Origin: an uncultured Clostridia bacterium
GTDB lineage: Bacteria > Bacillota > Clostridia > Oscillospirales > Ruminococcaceae
Assembly: GCA_947627465.1 (NCBI GenBank)
Contig: CANQWD010000015.1
Coordinates: forward strand, 1 to 57,611
Length of the DNA: 57,611 nucleotides
Direction: 5' to 3'
Shown: positions 14,582 to 23,527 of the stretch, one piece after another
Numbering within the stretch: the first letter of the stretch is position 1
How the letters are laid out: the number at the start of each line of letters is the position of its first letter
The notes under the pieces: model-generated
Told to the model about the DNA's origin: nothing
What the model saw: only the letters and a program-made list of their open reading frames with translations
Databases searched by the model: none
Program-made: the position numbers and the translations under genes

Positions 14582-16564
14582 CTATTCTTGCTCAAGTTTA
14601 TCAAATATTTCGATTAGTGGTTGTGCTTGCCTATTTGCTGCAATGTATTCGCTATAAGCCTTAAAAGCGTTTTGAATTAATTCCTGATAATAAACTATCC
14701 GAGCATTCAACGGCTTAATAATATTATCAACAATGGTTCTATTATCCAAGCTATCATTATTATCAATCGGACGACCTACAACAAAAAGTATTTCAAATGC
14801 AGAATTTTTGTAATTTAATTCATAAAGCGCTTTTTGCAATGCATCATGATACTTTTTCACCTGTTTAACAACCTCATCGGTTTTAATAATTCTATCTGCA
14901 CGCTTCAGCTCAATTACTATATGTTTTCCTGCGCTTTGTCTATAGCCCAAATCCAAACGTGCATTTTTTTCTTCTAGCGTTAATGAGTCAATTTCGTGCT
15001 GTAGTGCCTTTTCAACTATGGTTTCCATGTATTCTGTATTCTCCACTCTCTCCCAGGAAGGGTCGAGCAGCCAAAGATGATTGAAAAGATGTTCCTGCAC
15101 AACTTTCTCAAGTGCATTTTCTTCTGTGATATTTTGAAATTTTTTTACAACCTCCATTCTTTCTTTTATGATTTGATAGTAGAGAGTAGCCTCAATCTCA
15201 TCCAATCCCGTAAAAACGTCTTTAAATATCTCGAAATTTTTGGCATCAATGCTATCAATAGCACTTAAATGCCGAGTATACTTAAATTTCTCAAACGCCA
15301 ATATACTGTATTTGAGTATTTCGCGTTTTTTGTCATCGTCCGCAATAATCTGGTTTACCTTTCCAAACATCTTCCTGGCATATTGTTTATCATCCCCTTT
15401 TAAGCCACAAATCCATGTATCAATTACGGGAAGTAACTCCACTGCTTTCTGTTCGCCTGTTTTATTTCTGAGTTCGGTCCACTTTCCCTCTATATACTTT
15501 AATTGATTGTATACAAAATCTCTTAGTGCTGTAAATCTTTCGTCATCGTGTCTGTATTCTTGACGATTACTGGTTGCCATATCGTCCATATCATCATCGT
15601 CAAAAAAATCTGCATTGATCTCTCCTATTAAATATTTTGAATACAATCCGCCCTCAGAGTATTCGCCAAGAATATCTTCCTGCCCAAGCTTTCCTCTGAC
15701 CAAAATAATAATTTTGTTTAAATTGTCGTCGCCTTCCTTTAAATCACCAGACGAGTTCACCGATCCAATCCACCCAGATATCCGGTAATTTTTTGCGCCG
15801 CATGAGACGATGTTTTCTAACGATTCAATATGAACAGCATTATTACAATAATCAGAGTATTTCTTACTTTCCTCACCAAAATACCAGATATAAGCCAACT
15901 TGTTGAAATAGCCCCTATCTTGAATAGTAACAGTTTCACCATTTACACGAACAGTAAAGTTAAACTCATCACCAATTATTCCAAAACGTCTGGCAACTCT
16001 TTTCTTAATATACGTTTCTGTTAATGTTGAGGTATTCTTTTTCAATTTTTTTAGAATAATCTTTGTTCCTGTTTCATTTAGTTCATTTTCAGTCGTATCA
16101 ATTGGCTCGGGATTGTATGATTTAGACATGTTAGAATTATCATCCCTTATGGCGGCTTCAATTTTCTTGCTATCCATTCTAAACCCATTTATTTCGAACT
16201 CTCCATTCTTTTTCTGCTTTCTGGAGATTACATCTATCTCTTGGGCGATAGAGAACATAGAGAGCTTCCCTATTCCCTTTCTCCCCATATACCTGCGCTT
16301 ATATTTAGGAGACTCTAACGATTCTTCCCTCTTTCTGTGACCTACATATAAGAATTTGTTGTTTATATCATAAATATCCATGCCGCAACCGTTATCTTCG
16401 ATAATTATTTTATCCTTATCTATAGTAATATCGACTTGATTCGCATCAGCGTCCCAAGAGTTTGCAACAATTTCTGACAAAACTGCCGGAATATTACTGT
16501 AAAGGTTTATTCCAAGATGATTAAGAACATTTAAACTTAACGACATCGTGTACTTTTCACTCAT
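14582..16564 (-). CDS. MORC/MutL-like GHKL ATPase with C-terminal PD-(D/E)XK-like nuclease domain
   Basis: 660 aa; AGGAGG precedes the ATG by 9 bases. GHKL motifs: N box EIVANSWDADA (about 27-38), DNGCGM (about 57-62), GRKGIGKLS (about 93-101) and GTKIIL. About residues 530-560 carry LDLGYRQ...HIVIELKRAD, which fits the D...(E)xK core of PD-(D/E)XK nucleases. Bacterial MORC-like GHKL ATPases with fused nucleases are known beside cytosine methyltransferases in restriction systems (described by Iyer, Abhiman and Aravind as relatives of eukaryotic MORC). It is the last gene of the minus-strand operon, 2 bases after a methyltransferase. Inferred role: ATP-dependent clamp or effector that cleaves unmethylated DNA. 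Confidence 0.82.
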   Translation of the reverse strand: MSEKYTMSLSLNVLNHLGINLYSNIPAVLSEIVANSWDADANQVDITIDKDKIIIEDNGCGMDIYDINNKFLYVGHRKREESLESPKYKRRYMGRKGIGKLSMFSIAQEIDVISRKQKKNGEFEINGFRMDSKKIEAAIRDDNSNMSKSYNPEPIDTTENELNETGTKIILKKLKKNTSTLTETYIKKRVARRFGIIGDEFNFTVRVNGETVTIQDRGYFNKLAYIWYFGEESKKYSDYCNNAVHIESLENIVSCGAKNYRISGWIGSVNSSGDLKEGDDNLNKIIILVRGKLGQEDILGEYSEGGLYSKYLIGEINADFFDDDDMDDMATSNRQEYRHDDERFTALRDFVYNQLKYIEGKWTELRNKTGEQKAVELLPVIDTWICGLKGDDKQYARKMFGKVNQIIADDDKKREILKYSILAFEKFKYTRHLSAIDSIDAKNFEIFKDVFTGLDEIEATLYYQIIKERMEVVKKFQNITEENALEKVVQEHLFNHLWLLDPSWERVENTEYMETIVEKALQHEIDSLTLEEKNARLDLGYRQSAGKHIVIELKRADRIIKTDEVVKQVKKYHDALQKALYELNYKNSAFEILFVVGRPIDNNDSLDNRTIVDNIIKPLNARIVYYQELIQNAFKAYSEYIAANRQAQPLIEIFDKLEQE

Positions 16565-16566
16565 GA

Positions 16567-17625
16567 TTAATTTCCTCCTAATTCTATGCCGTGTTCTAAC
16601 AAATGATTAACAATGGAAATGCCGATTATTTCTCCCAAACGTACCGGAACAGCGTTTCCAATGTGCCTAGCTATATCACTCATAACTGCCGGATGATCAG
16701 GATCAATAAAATCATACCAATCAGGAAAAGTTTGCAGTAATGCCCCTTCCCTCAACGATAATGCTCTATCTTGTTCGGGATGCCCATATCTTCCTGTTCC
16801 ATAATTATGGAACTGAGTTGTTATTGTTGGACCAATCTGTTGCCATGTCATTCTGCCATAAACGGAACTGTATGTTTGCCCGGTTTCTCGTTTGTGACAT
16901 TCACACCTCAATCTCTCTGGCCAATCCCTCCATGTTCCTCCGGGAACAGAGTGTTGAATTCGCTCAAGATTGATCTCGGATAACCCGGCTGCTCGGTGTA
17001 ATGGATCATTCGGATCAGCTTCTCCCGCTGCAATCGGCGGAAGGTCACCGATAAAATCTTCAACATGAATGTTATTTCTATCATGTGTTGGCTCAATAAT
17101 ATTTATATCGCCCAAAATTGAGCCGACCAGTACAAACCTTCTACGTGTTTGCGGAATACCATAATCCGGACAATAGATAACTCTATAATCCGAATGAAAT
17201 CCATTTCTGTTAAGTATCTCCAGGAACTCCCTAAACACATTTGTTTCTTGAATTTGCGGGACATTTTCCATAGAAACAATTGTAGGATGTACTTCTTCTA
17301 TTAATCTGCCATATTGCAAAAGAAGATCATATTTTTCATCGTTGTGATTTCTGTTACCTAATTTAAATCGCATTTGTGAAAAGGGTTGACAAGGTGCACA
17401 ACCGACCAATATCCTTGTTGCATCGGCAGCATATAAATCAACAATTGTTTCACCGTTTACATCGCGAATGTTTTGAAGATGATAATCAACCTCGTTATTA
17501 TGTTCATATGTATATTGGCATGTAGGGTCAATATCAAAGCCCGCAATTACATTCAGTCCCGCATCAAGTAATCCGCGAGTTAATCCTCCCACCCCACAAA
17601 ACAAATCCACAATCTGTGCTGGCAT
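16567..17625 (-). CDS. DNA cytosine-5 methyltransferase (third of the cargo operon)
   Basis: 352 aa. Motif I VDLFCGVGGLTRG, motif IV GCAPCQPFSQM with catalytic Cys, motif VI MENVPQ, motif VIII PQTRRRFVLVG, motif IX/X ALLQTFPD and IGNAVPVRLGEI. The target recognition region (about 185-290) has no similarity by eye to the other two, so a different target is likely. It is coupled to the GHKL ATPase gene downstream (stop inside the next ribosome binding site) and follows the fusion protein by 29 bases. Markedly more AT-rich than the chromosome. Probably the cognate protector for the MORC-type nuclease. Confidence 0.93.
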   Translation of the reverse strand: MPAQIVDLFCGVGGLTRGLLDAGLNVIAGFDIDPTCQYTYEHNNEVDYHLQNIRDVNGETIVDLYAADATRILVGCAPCQPFSQMRFKLGNRNHNDEKYDLLLQYGRLIEEVHPTIVSMENVPQIQETNVFREFLEILNRNGFHSDYRVIYCPDYGIPQTRRRFVLVGSILGDINIIEPTHDRNNIHVEDFIGDLPPIAAGEADPNDPLHRAAGLSEINLERIQHSVPGGTWRDWPERLRCECHKRETGQTYSSVYGRMTWQQIGPTITTQFHNYGTGRYGHPEQDRALSLREGALLQTFPDWYDFIDPDHPAVMSDIARHIGNAVPVRLGEIIGISIVNHLLEHGIELGGN

Positions 17626-17654
17626 ACTAATATCACCTTCTTCCCATTTAATAA

Positions 17655-19907
17655 CTATTTCACGAATCTGATCTGCACATTCAACTTCAACATCTGTCGC
17701 CCATTATCCTCATATATTTTACCAAAGCCGTGCCTGCTTTGACTCGGAGTATCAAATCGAGTATTGTCAAACATATAGTTCATAAAGGCATTATGATTAT
17801 AGATGTGATAGCAAACCACATCTCCGTCCTCCTTGACGATAATATAACCGCCCGTAGCTTCATAATCCCCTGTCCAAAGAGTACTGGGAACCATTCCGAG
17901 GGCAATGTTAGTCAACAAATTTTTAAGCTTATGCTTAAGATATACGCTGTTGTCAAGGGTATTAACTATACCGCTTTTTGCAACTATTTCGGTTAAGTCC
18001 GAAATCTTGTTGGCTTTTCCCTCATAGTAAGATTTAATCATTGCCGCAAAAATCTCCGTCATTTCGGACGTTACCATTTTAAGGTTAAAGTCAAAAACCT
18101 CGTTTTCCGTACTATCAAATTCAATGTCTGAACCAAGCAGGTGCAAATACTCGAATTTTTGCTTAAATAATCTAAAACTATTAAATTTTGTTATTTCGTC
18201 AAGTGAAAGCGTATGTCCTGTAATAGCGTATATTAAATTTGTAGTACCCGATGCATTAAACAATGTTGACGGACTGCCAAGCTGGGACTTGATGCTAAAT
18301 CCAAAGGTATCATCACGTCCCAACATAATATCGTGAACCATCAAATGAATGTCGGCTTTGTCCTGCGATTTAGCCTTTAAAGACTTACATTTTATGGATT
18401 CGGCAAAACTCCAAACTTCGGGCAATGCGAAAGAACCATCGGAATCTTTCTTTTTCTGCTTTTGATTTTCAATTTCTTTTTTCATTCCTAGAAGCAGCTT
18501 GTTGGTTTGCTCAATAAAACTGCTGATTGGAATTGAACACATTACTTCTCCGGTTTCGGCATTGATGACCTTAACCTCGGTTTCTCGGCTGTATTCAAGC
18601 TTTGAGTCTTTTTCAGAACGTAGAACCTTTAACACATCATAGTAAATGGTAGGTATTTTATTCGTTTCTGCATCCGCAGCATACAGCTTGCCGTCTGCCA
18701 AAAGCTTAAAGAGCGTGTATAGCTCGCTCCATTCGCCGACATTACCTGTCATAACTTCTACTCCTTTATTCATTGTTGTATTATCTTGTTGCTCCAACAC
18801 TGCCAACTGTTTTTTCATAAACTTCGCCATAACCTCCACCGCGGGGATGGTGACAGCGTTCCCGAATTGCTTGTACATAGACCCGTCCGCAAGCCTATCC
18901 GGGAAAGAAAATGTGTCCTCGCCCGTCTTTTCGTCAATAAAGGCATAATTGATAAACCCTTGCAGTTTGCCCCATTCACGCGGAGTCATCGCTCTAATGC
19001 CTTTGTCATTGAGCGGTGTTTGTTTTGAGGGAACTACCTTTCCCGCAACACCCTCTTTGGGGTCTATAACGAGATTACGCTCTTTACCGGAACCGCCGGT
19101 TGCCAGTATAGCGTTTGATACGGGATGCTCTATCTCGGGAAGATTAACGATTCTATATCCGAAACCGTTGCCTTTTCCTTCGTGACGCGCTTTGTGACGT
19201 TCCAATGTTTCAACGTAGCCTGAGGACAGAAAGTACTTGTCGTCCGCGTTCATTTCAAGCAGATCATTTAAGTCTTCATAGATTTTTTTCTCGCGCTTGT
19301 TTGGGAGGGCATTTGGCAGGCTGTCAACTTTATCTCCGAAATACTTTCTGCTAAATCCCATTATGTACACTCTCGGACGATTCTGCGGTACGCCGAAATT
19401 TCGCGAATTTCTCACGAAGTCCTTTGCCGTATACTCAAGTGTACCGTCCTCACTTTTGGTAACCCCGATCACTTTATAATCAAGCTCATTTATCAAGACA
19501 CTGAGGATGGTGTGAAACGTTTGCCCTTTATCGTGTGTGATCAGATTGTCCACATTCTCAAGCATAAACGCTTTTGGCTCGGTACGCTTTATTATATCGG
19601 CAATGTCGAAAAACAGCGTTCCGCGAGTTTTGTCGAGAAAACCCTCTTTTTTACCGGCTCGGCTGAACGCTTGGCAGGGAAAACCGGCAAGGAGCACATC
19701 GTATTTTGTCTTTGCAACCTTGTCTTTAAATTCATCGGTGGTAATATCGTTTGTCGGGTCATCACCGTATAAGTGCTGATATGTAAGGCAAGCGTTCTTA
19801 TCAATTTCGGCAGACAGCACATTCTTAAAGCACTTGGCTAATTCGAAGCCTTTGCGAATACCGCCTATACCCGCGCATAAATCTATTGTCTTGTACTTCT
19901 TGCCCAT
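17655..19907 (-). CDS. Cytosine-5 methyltransferase fused to HpaII-family restriction endonuclease
   Basis: 750 aa. Residues about 1-375: C5-methyltransferase with motif I DLCAGIGGIRKGFE, motif IV GFPCQAFSRAG, motif VI MLENVDN, motif VIII PQNRPRVYIMG, motif X FGNAVTIPAVEVM. Residues about 390-750: an HpaII-family endonuclease, recognisable from TGNVGEWSELYTLFKLL, YAADAETNKI, FALPEVWSFAE, DIHLMVHD and FGFSIKSQLGSPSTLFNAS. The nuclease part is about 355 aa, the length of free R.HpaII, and begins MNKGVEVMTG as if a start codon was absorbed. A CCGG-like target is inferred from the family. A protein carrying both activities is unusual for this family. AAGGAG lies 9 bases before the ATG; the previous gene ends 6 bases upstream. 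Confidence 0.9.
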   Translation of the reverse strand: MGKKYKTIDLCAGIGGIRKGFELAKCFKNVLSAEIDKNACLTYQHLYGDDPTNDITTDEFKDKVAKTKYDVLLAGFPCQAFSRAGKKEGFLDKTRGTLFFDIADIIKRTEPKAFMLENVDNLITHDKGQTFHTILSVLINELDYKVIGVTKSEDGTLEYTAKDFVRNSRNFGVPQNRPRVYIMGFSRKYFGDKVDSLPNALPNKREKKIYEDLNDLLEMNADDKYFLSSGYVETLERHKARHEGKGNGFGYRIVNLPEIEHPVSNAILATGGSGKERNLVIDPKEGVAGKVVPSKQTPLNDKGIRAMTPREWGKLQGFINYAFIDEKTGEDTFSFPDRLADGSMYKQFGNAVTIPAVEVMAKFMKKQLAVLEQQDNTTMNKGVEVMTGNVGEWSELYTLFKLLADGKLYAADAETNKIPTIYYDVLKVLRSEKDSKLEYSRETEVKVINAETGEVMCSIPISSFIEQTNKLLLGMKKEIENQKQKKKDSDGSFALPEVWSFAESIKCKSLKAKSQDKADIHLMVHDIMLGRDDTFGFSIKSQLGSPSTLFNASGTTNLIYAITGHTLSLDEITKFNSFRLFKQKFEYLHLLGSDIEFDSTENEVFDFNLKMVTSEMTEIFAAMIKSYYEGKANKISDLTEIVAKSGIVNTLDNSVYLKHKLKNLLTNIALGMVPSTLWTGDYEATGGYIIVKEDGDVVCYHIYNHNAFMNYMFDNTRFDTPSQSRHGFGKIYEDNGRQMLKLNVQIRFVK

Positions 19908-19913
19908 TGGTGA

Positions 19914-20855
19914 TTACTCCTTAAACAGTTTGTAAATATTATCCGCAATTCGCTTAACCACAGGAACGCAAACGGTATTCCCGCATTGTTTGTAAGCCGC
20001 TTCAAGCGGTATGCCCTTAAACTTAAAATCTCTCGGAAACCCTTGAAGAGCCAAACACTCGTAGGGTGTAAGCTTACGAATACCAAAATCATCGCGGATT
20101 AACGGTACACGGTCGTGGTATGTTCCCATATTCGCCTTAAGAGTAGGCGAAAGCGTGTATTTATTAGTTGCAATGCCGCTGTCGTCTATGCGGTAGATAC
20201 CCGTTTTATCGAGAATTTTTCGGTTGAGCGTGTCATAGTACTTATTCCCCGGCTGATAATAGAAAAAATCATCCTCTTTAAAGGAACGGTTCAGAATGTC
20301 CTCAATCCCGATAGTCAGCGGAATTTCCCCAGGGAACTCGAAACGGTTTATCATATCAAAATCCGAAAACGCCGCAATAAATGTGCGGTCGCGCTCTTGC
20401 GGAATATTCCCGTGCGTACTCGCTCCGAGAATGCTGTACTTAACAAAATACCCAAGCTCGGCAAGCGTATTGTAAATGGTGATGAATGTCCGCCCATTAT
20501 CGTGGTAAATCAAGTTTTTGACGTTTTCAAGCAAAATAACCCTCGGCTGCATTTTTTCGGCTATACGGACAATTTCAAAGAACAGATTGCCCCGCTCGTC
20601 ATTGAACCCGCGCTGATAGCCCATAATCGAGAAGCTTTGACACGGAAATCCTCCGAACAGCACATCTGCTTTCGGAACGTCGGTTGCATTAACGCTTTTA
20701 ACATCACGCTCTGCAAGAACATTCGTGAAGTTGTTGCGATAAGTCATACAAGCAAACTTGTCAAGCTCGTTCGCCCAAATCACATCAAACCCTGCTTGTT
20801 TAAACGCGAGGTCGATACCGCCTATTCCCGCAAACAGGCTAACCGCTGTTGCCAT
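19914..20855 (-). CDS. DNA cytosine-5 methyltransferase (first of the cargo operon)
   Basis: 313 aa from the ATG at 20855 (AGGCGG six bases upstream); the longer frame from 20873 lacks a ribosome binding site. Motif I SLFAGIGGIDLAF, motif IV GGFPCQSFSIMG, motif VI LLENVKN, motif VIII PQERDRTFIAAF, motif X QCGNTVCVPVVKRI. The start overlaps vsr by 17 bases. Short target recognition domain (about 185-260). Together with vsr it forms the usual dcm-vsr pairing, in which Vsr repairs T:G mismatches made when the methylated cytosine deaminates. Confidence 0.94.
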   Translation of the reverse strand: MATAVSLFAGIGGIDLAFKQAGFDVIWANELDKFACMTYRNNFTNVLAERDVKSVNATDVPKADVLFGGFPCQSFSIMGYQRGFNDERGNLFFEIVRIAEKMQPRVILLENVKNLIYHDNGRTFITIYNTLAELGYFVKYSILGASTHGNIPQERDRTFIAAFSDFDMINRFEFPGEIPLTIGIEDILNRSFKEDDFFYYQPGNKYYDTLNRKILDKTGIYRIDDSGIATNKYTLSPTLKANMGTYHDRVPLIRDDFGIRKLTPYECLALQGFPRDFKFKGIPLEAAYKQCGNTVCVPVVKRIADNIYKLFKE

Positions 20856-21261
20856 TTCGAACCGCCTTTTCAATCATATCCGCACACTCTTTCAAATTTT
20901 TCTTTATGTCCTTGCCCCAAAAACGCAGAACCGTCCACCCCTCGGACTGTAAATGCTCCGTAACCTCCCTGTCGCGCTCCATATTTCTCTCTATCTTCGG
21001 AATCCAAAACACTTGGTGTGACTTGAAATCGTGCTTGCGTTCCTCCCAGTTGTAGCCGTGCCAGAACTCGCTGTCGCAGAACACTGCGACTTTCTTTCCA
21101 ATGAAAACAATATCGGGCTTGCCGTAGATACCGTTGACGTTCTTTCGATAACGCAAACCGCGCGACCAAAGCTCTTTCATAAGCATTACCTCAATTTGGG
21201 AGCCTTTGTTCTTTACCCGCTGCATATTGTACTTTATTTGTTCGGGGGTTCTCTTATCCAT
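20839..21261 (-). CDS. vsr: Vsr-family DNA mismatch endonuclease
   Basis: 140 aa. N-terminal RTPEQIKYNMQRVKNKGSQIE is the typical Vsr opening. GKPDIVF supplies the catalytic Asp (D51 in E. coli Vsr) and FWHG the catalytic His. The residues that bind structural zinc in E. coli Vsr (Cys66, His71, Cys73) align with Glu, Tyr and Trp here (CDSEFWHGYNW), so this branch seems to lack zinc. The C-terminal GWTVLRFWGKDIKKN completes the fold. First gene of the five-gene methylation/restriction operon; AGGATG precedes the start. It may act in T:G repair or, as in some defence operons, as an auxiliary nuclease. Confidence 0.9.
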   Translation of the reverse strand: MDKRTPEQIKYNMQRVKNKGSQIEVMLMKELWSRGLRYRKNVNGIYGKPDIVFIGKKVAVFCDSEFWHGYNWEERKHDFKSHQVFWIPKIERNMERDREVTEHLQSEGWTVLRFWGKDIKKNLKECADMIEKAVRNGNSG

Positions 21262-21279
21262 AAACGCACATCCTAACTT

Positions 21280-21316
21280 GTACTCAAAGTGTACTCACCG
21301 TAGCCAATCCGTTGCC
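21280..21316. repeat. Phased 11-bp repeats (GTACTC pair, GTAGCC/GTTGCC pair), right end of element B
   Basis: GTACTC at 21280 and 21291; GTAGCCAATCC at 21300 and GTTGCCACG at 21311. Each pair is 11 bp apart. The second pair resembles the TTGTAGCCAAT repeats at 7633-7654. Candidate integrase arm sites. Confidence 0.4.
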
Positions 21317-21390
21317 ACGCCCAAACCTCGCCGAGCCGCTCCCCAAGCCACCTCAAAGCCCCCCGACATCATTCCCGTCTTTGGAAAAAC

Positions 21391-21407
21391 GGTATCAATC
21401 GGGTATC
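21391..21407. repeat. Paired GGTATC sites, right end of element B
   Basis: GGTATC at 21391-21396 and 21402-21407, 11 bp apart, matching the pair at 7837-7853 in spacing and orientation, 60-76 bases inside the att repeat. Confidence 0.45.
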
Positions 21408-21466
21408 AGTTTGCCATTTCAACTAAAATATTCCGCTTAACCGAGCCGAATTTCAAAGCGGGGTAG

Positions 21467-21478
21467 TTATTCCCACTC
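21467..21478. repeat. Candidate att site at the guaA 3' end
   Basis: TTATTCCCACTC, the complement of the last codons and stop of guaA (GAGTGGGAATAA). Identical to 7722-7733. Integration here keeps guaA intact. Confidence 0.65.
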
Positions 21479-23008
21479 AATAGTAGCCGGCGGCTTAGAG
21501 GTAACGTCATAAACGACGCGGTTGATATGCCCAACCTCGTTGACGACGCGCACGGAGACCTTTTCGAGAACGTCATAAGGGATACGGGAGAAGTCGGCGG
21601 TCATAAAGTCGGAGGTAGAAACGCCGCGCAGAGCAAGAGTGTAGTCGTAGGTGCGCCCGTCGCCCATAACGCCAACGGAGCGCATATTGGTGAGCACGGC
21701 GAAGTATTGGTTAATGGAGCGGTCAAGACCTGCGTTTGCGATCTCCTCGCGGAAAATAGCGTCCGCGTCTTGAAGAATGGAGACTTTCTCGGGAGTGATC
21801 TCGCCGATAATGCGAATGGCTAGTCCCGGACCGGGGAACGGCTGCCGCCAAACCAGCTTTTCGTCAAGACCCAAAGTCGTGCCGAGTGCGCGTACTTCGT
21901 CTTTGAAAAGTAAACGTAAAGGTTCGATAATTTCTTTAAAGTCAACGTAGTCGGGCAATCCCCCGACATTGTGGTGTGATTTGATGACCGCCGCGTCACC
22001 CGTGCCCGATTCGATAACATCGGGATAGATAGTGCCTTGAACAAGATAGTCCACTTTGCCGATCTTCTTTGCTTCTTCCTCGAAAACGCGTATAAATTCC
22101 TCGCCGATGATCTTGCGCTTCTTTTCAGGCTCGGAAACCCCCGCGAGTTTTCCGAGAAAACGCTCGCCCGCGTTCACGCGAACAAAATTCACGCCGCTGT
22201 CCTTAAACGCCGCTTCAACCTCGTCGCCCTCGTTTTTGCGCATAAGTCCGTGGTCGACGAAAATACAGGTAAGCTGACTTCCGATAGCCTTAGCCAGCAG
22301 CTTGCACGCCACGGAACTGTCCACGCCGCCCGAGAGCGCCAGCAAAGCCTTTCCCGAACCTACTTTTTCGCGAATGTCACGAATTGCGGTCTCCGCGTAT
22401 TGCTCCATAGTCCAGTCGCCTTTACAGCCGCAAACGTTGTAAAGAAAGTTGCCGAGCATTTGGAAACCTTGCTCCGTGTGATTTACCTCGGGGTGGAATT
22501 GAGTGCCGTAGAATTTCTTTTCGGCATTCTCGATAGCGCCGTACGGGCACTTCTCCGAGTGTCCGATAGCGCGGAATCCCTCAGGGAGCTGTTCTATGTA
22601 ATCGTTGTGGCTCATCCAAACAACAGACTTGTCCTTCAGATCTTTAAGCAATGGGGATGAAGTATCAAATTCACAGTCCGTGCGCCCGAATTCTGCGGCG
22701 GAGTTTTCGTTCGCCGCGCCGATCTTGCCGCCAAGACCGTAAACCAGAAATTGAGCGCCGTAGCAAATTCCCAAAATAGGCACGCCCAACTCGAAAATCT
22801 CGCCGCTCATTCTCGGGGAGCTGTCTAGATAAACAGAGTTCGGACCGCCAGTGAAAATAATGCCCTTGGGATTTTTCGCGCGAATTTCCTCGATCGGAGT
22901 CTTGTAAGAAATAACCTCGCAGTAGATCTTGTGTTCGCGCACGCGCCGCGCGATAAGCTGATTGTATTGACCTCCGAAGTCAATAACCAGTACCAATTCG
23001 TGAGCCAT
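21467..23008 (-). CDS. guaA: GMP synthase (glutamine-hydrolysing)
   Basis: 513 aa, full family length. Converts XMP to GMP with ATP and glutamine. Class I glutamine amidotransferase domain (about 1-190) with the nucleophile Cys in [13 protein letters not shown] and His/Glu in [15 protein letters not shown]-pyrophosphatase domain with the P loop [16 protein letters not shown], and C-terminal dimerisation domain ending PPATIEWE. The 3' end forms the attachment site for the accessory elements. AAAGGAAAAG precedes the ATG. It follows a small membrane protein gene by 39 bases. Confidence 0.98.
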   Translation of the reverse strand: MAHELVLVIDFGGQYNQLIARRVREHKIYCEVISYKTPIEEIRAKNPKGIIFTGGPNSVYLDSSPRMSGEIFELGVPILGICYGAQFLVYGLGGKIGAANENSAAEFGRTDCEFDTSSPLLKDLKDKSVVWMSHNDYIEQLPEGFRAIGHSEKCPYGAIENAEKKFYGTQFHPEVNHTEQGFQMLGNFLYNVCGCKGDWTMEQYAETAIRDIREKVGSGKALLALSGGVDSSVACKLLAKAIGSQLTCIFVDHGLMRKNEGDEVEAAFKDSGVNFVRVNAGERFLGKLAGVSEPEKKRKIIGEEFIRVFEEEAKKIGKVDYLVQGTIYPDVIESGTGDAAVIKSHHNVGGLPDYVDFKEIIEPLRLLFKDEVRALGTTLGLDEKLVWRQPFPGPGLAIRIIGEITPEKVSILQDADAIFREEIANAGLDRSINQYFAVLTNMRSVGVMGDGRTYDYTLALRGVSTSDFMTADFSRIPYDVLEKVSVRVVNEVGHINRVVYDVTSKPPATIEWE

Positions 23009-23047
23009 AGTTTTCTTTTCCTTTCATATTAAGAACATATTATCATT

Positions 23048-23473
23048 TCAAACGGACGAGCCGCTTTTTCTTACTCTGACAAAAAAATTTTTCCCGAACA
23101 TAAGTCCCGCAAGAAGCAAAGCCGCTCCGAGACCCGTGTAAAAAAACGCGATAAACACGTTCGGCACCAAATGAAGCGTCCGAAGAAGTATACCTCCGGT
23201 CATCATGACTGCCATTATTATAAACGATCTTACGTCGAAAAATTTTATAAAAAGCTGCTTTGTTTCGCCGTAACCGTCAATTCTCACCGTATGCTTTTTT
23301 ACCAGCTTTCCGAAGATAAAGAACCAAAACACAAGAAAAACGGTAGCGGAAAGCAGAAAATTTATCACAGAAACATACTGGGGATATTCGATTATGCCGA
23401 TCCTCAAAATATTAAAGCCCGCCGCCGTCCACACAAGGCAGGCGATCAGCAAAAGCGTGTTGTTTTTAACCAT
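23048..23473 (-). CDS. Four-helix integral membrane protein, unknown function
   Basis: 141 aa. Four hydrophobic segments at about residues 5-28, 36-56, 84-102 and 108-128, with short basic loops and a basic C-terminus (FVRVRKSGSSV). No family recognised. It lies upstream of guaA on the same strand, 54 bases after the chemoreceptor gene, so it could share a transcript with either. Confidence 0.7.
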   Translation of the reverse strand: MVKNNTLLLIACLVWTAAGFNILRIGIIEYPQYVSVINFLLSATVFLVFWFFIFGKLVKKHTVRIDGYGETKQLFIKFFDVRSFIIMAVMMTGGILLRTLHLVPNVFIAFFYTGLGAALLLAGLMFGKNFFVRVRKSGSSV

Positions 23474-23527
23474 TGTATTCCCCCTTTGGTCACCCGCAAA
23501 ACAACGTTTAACCGAACCAGCAGAAAA

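Noticed and set aside
20115-20963. 282-codon plus-strand open frame over the methyltransferase and vsr genes
   Set aside because: Antisense to two genes with complete motifs; composition is that of a shadow frame.
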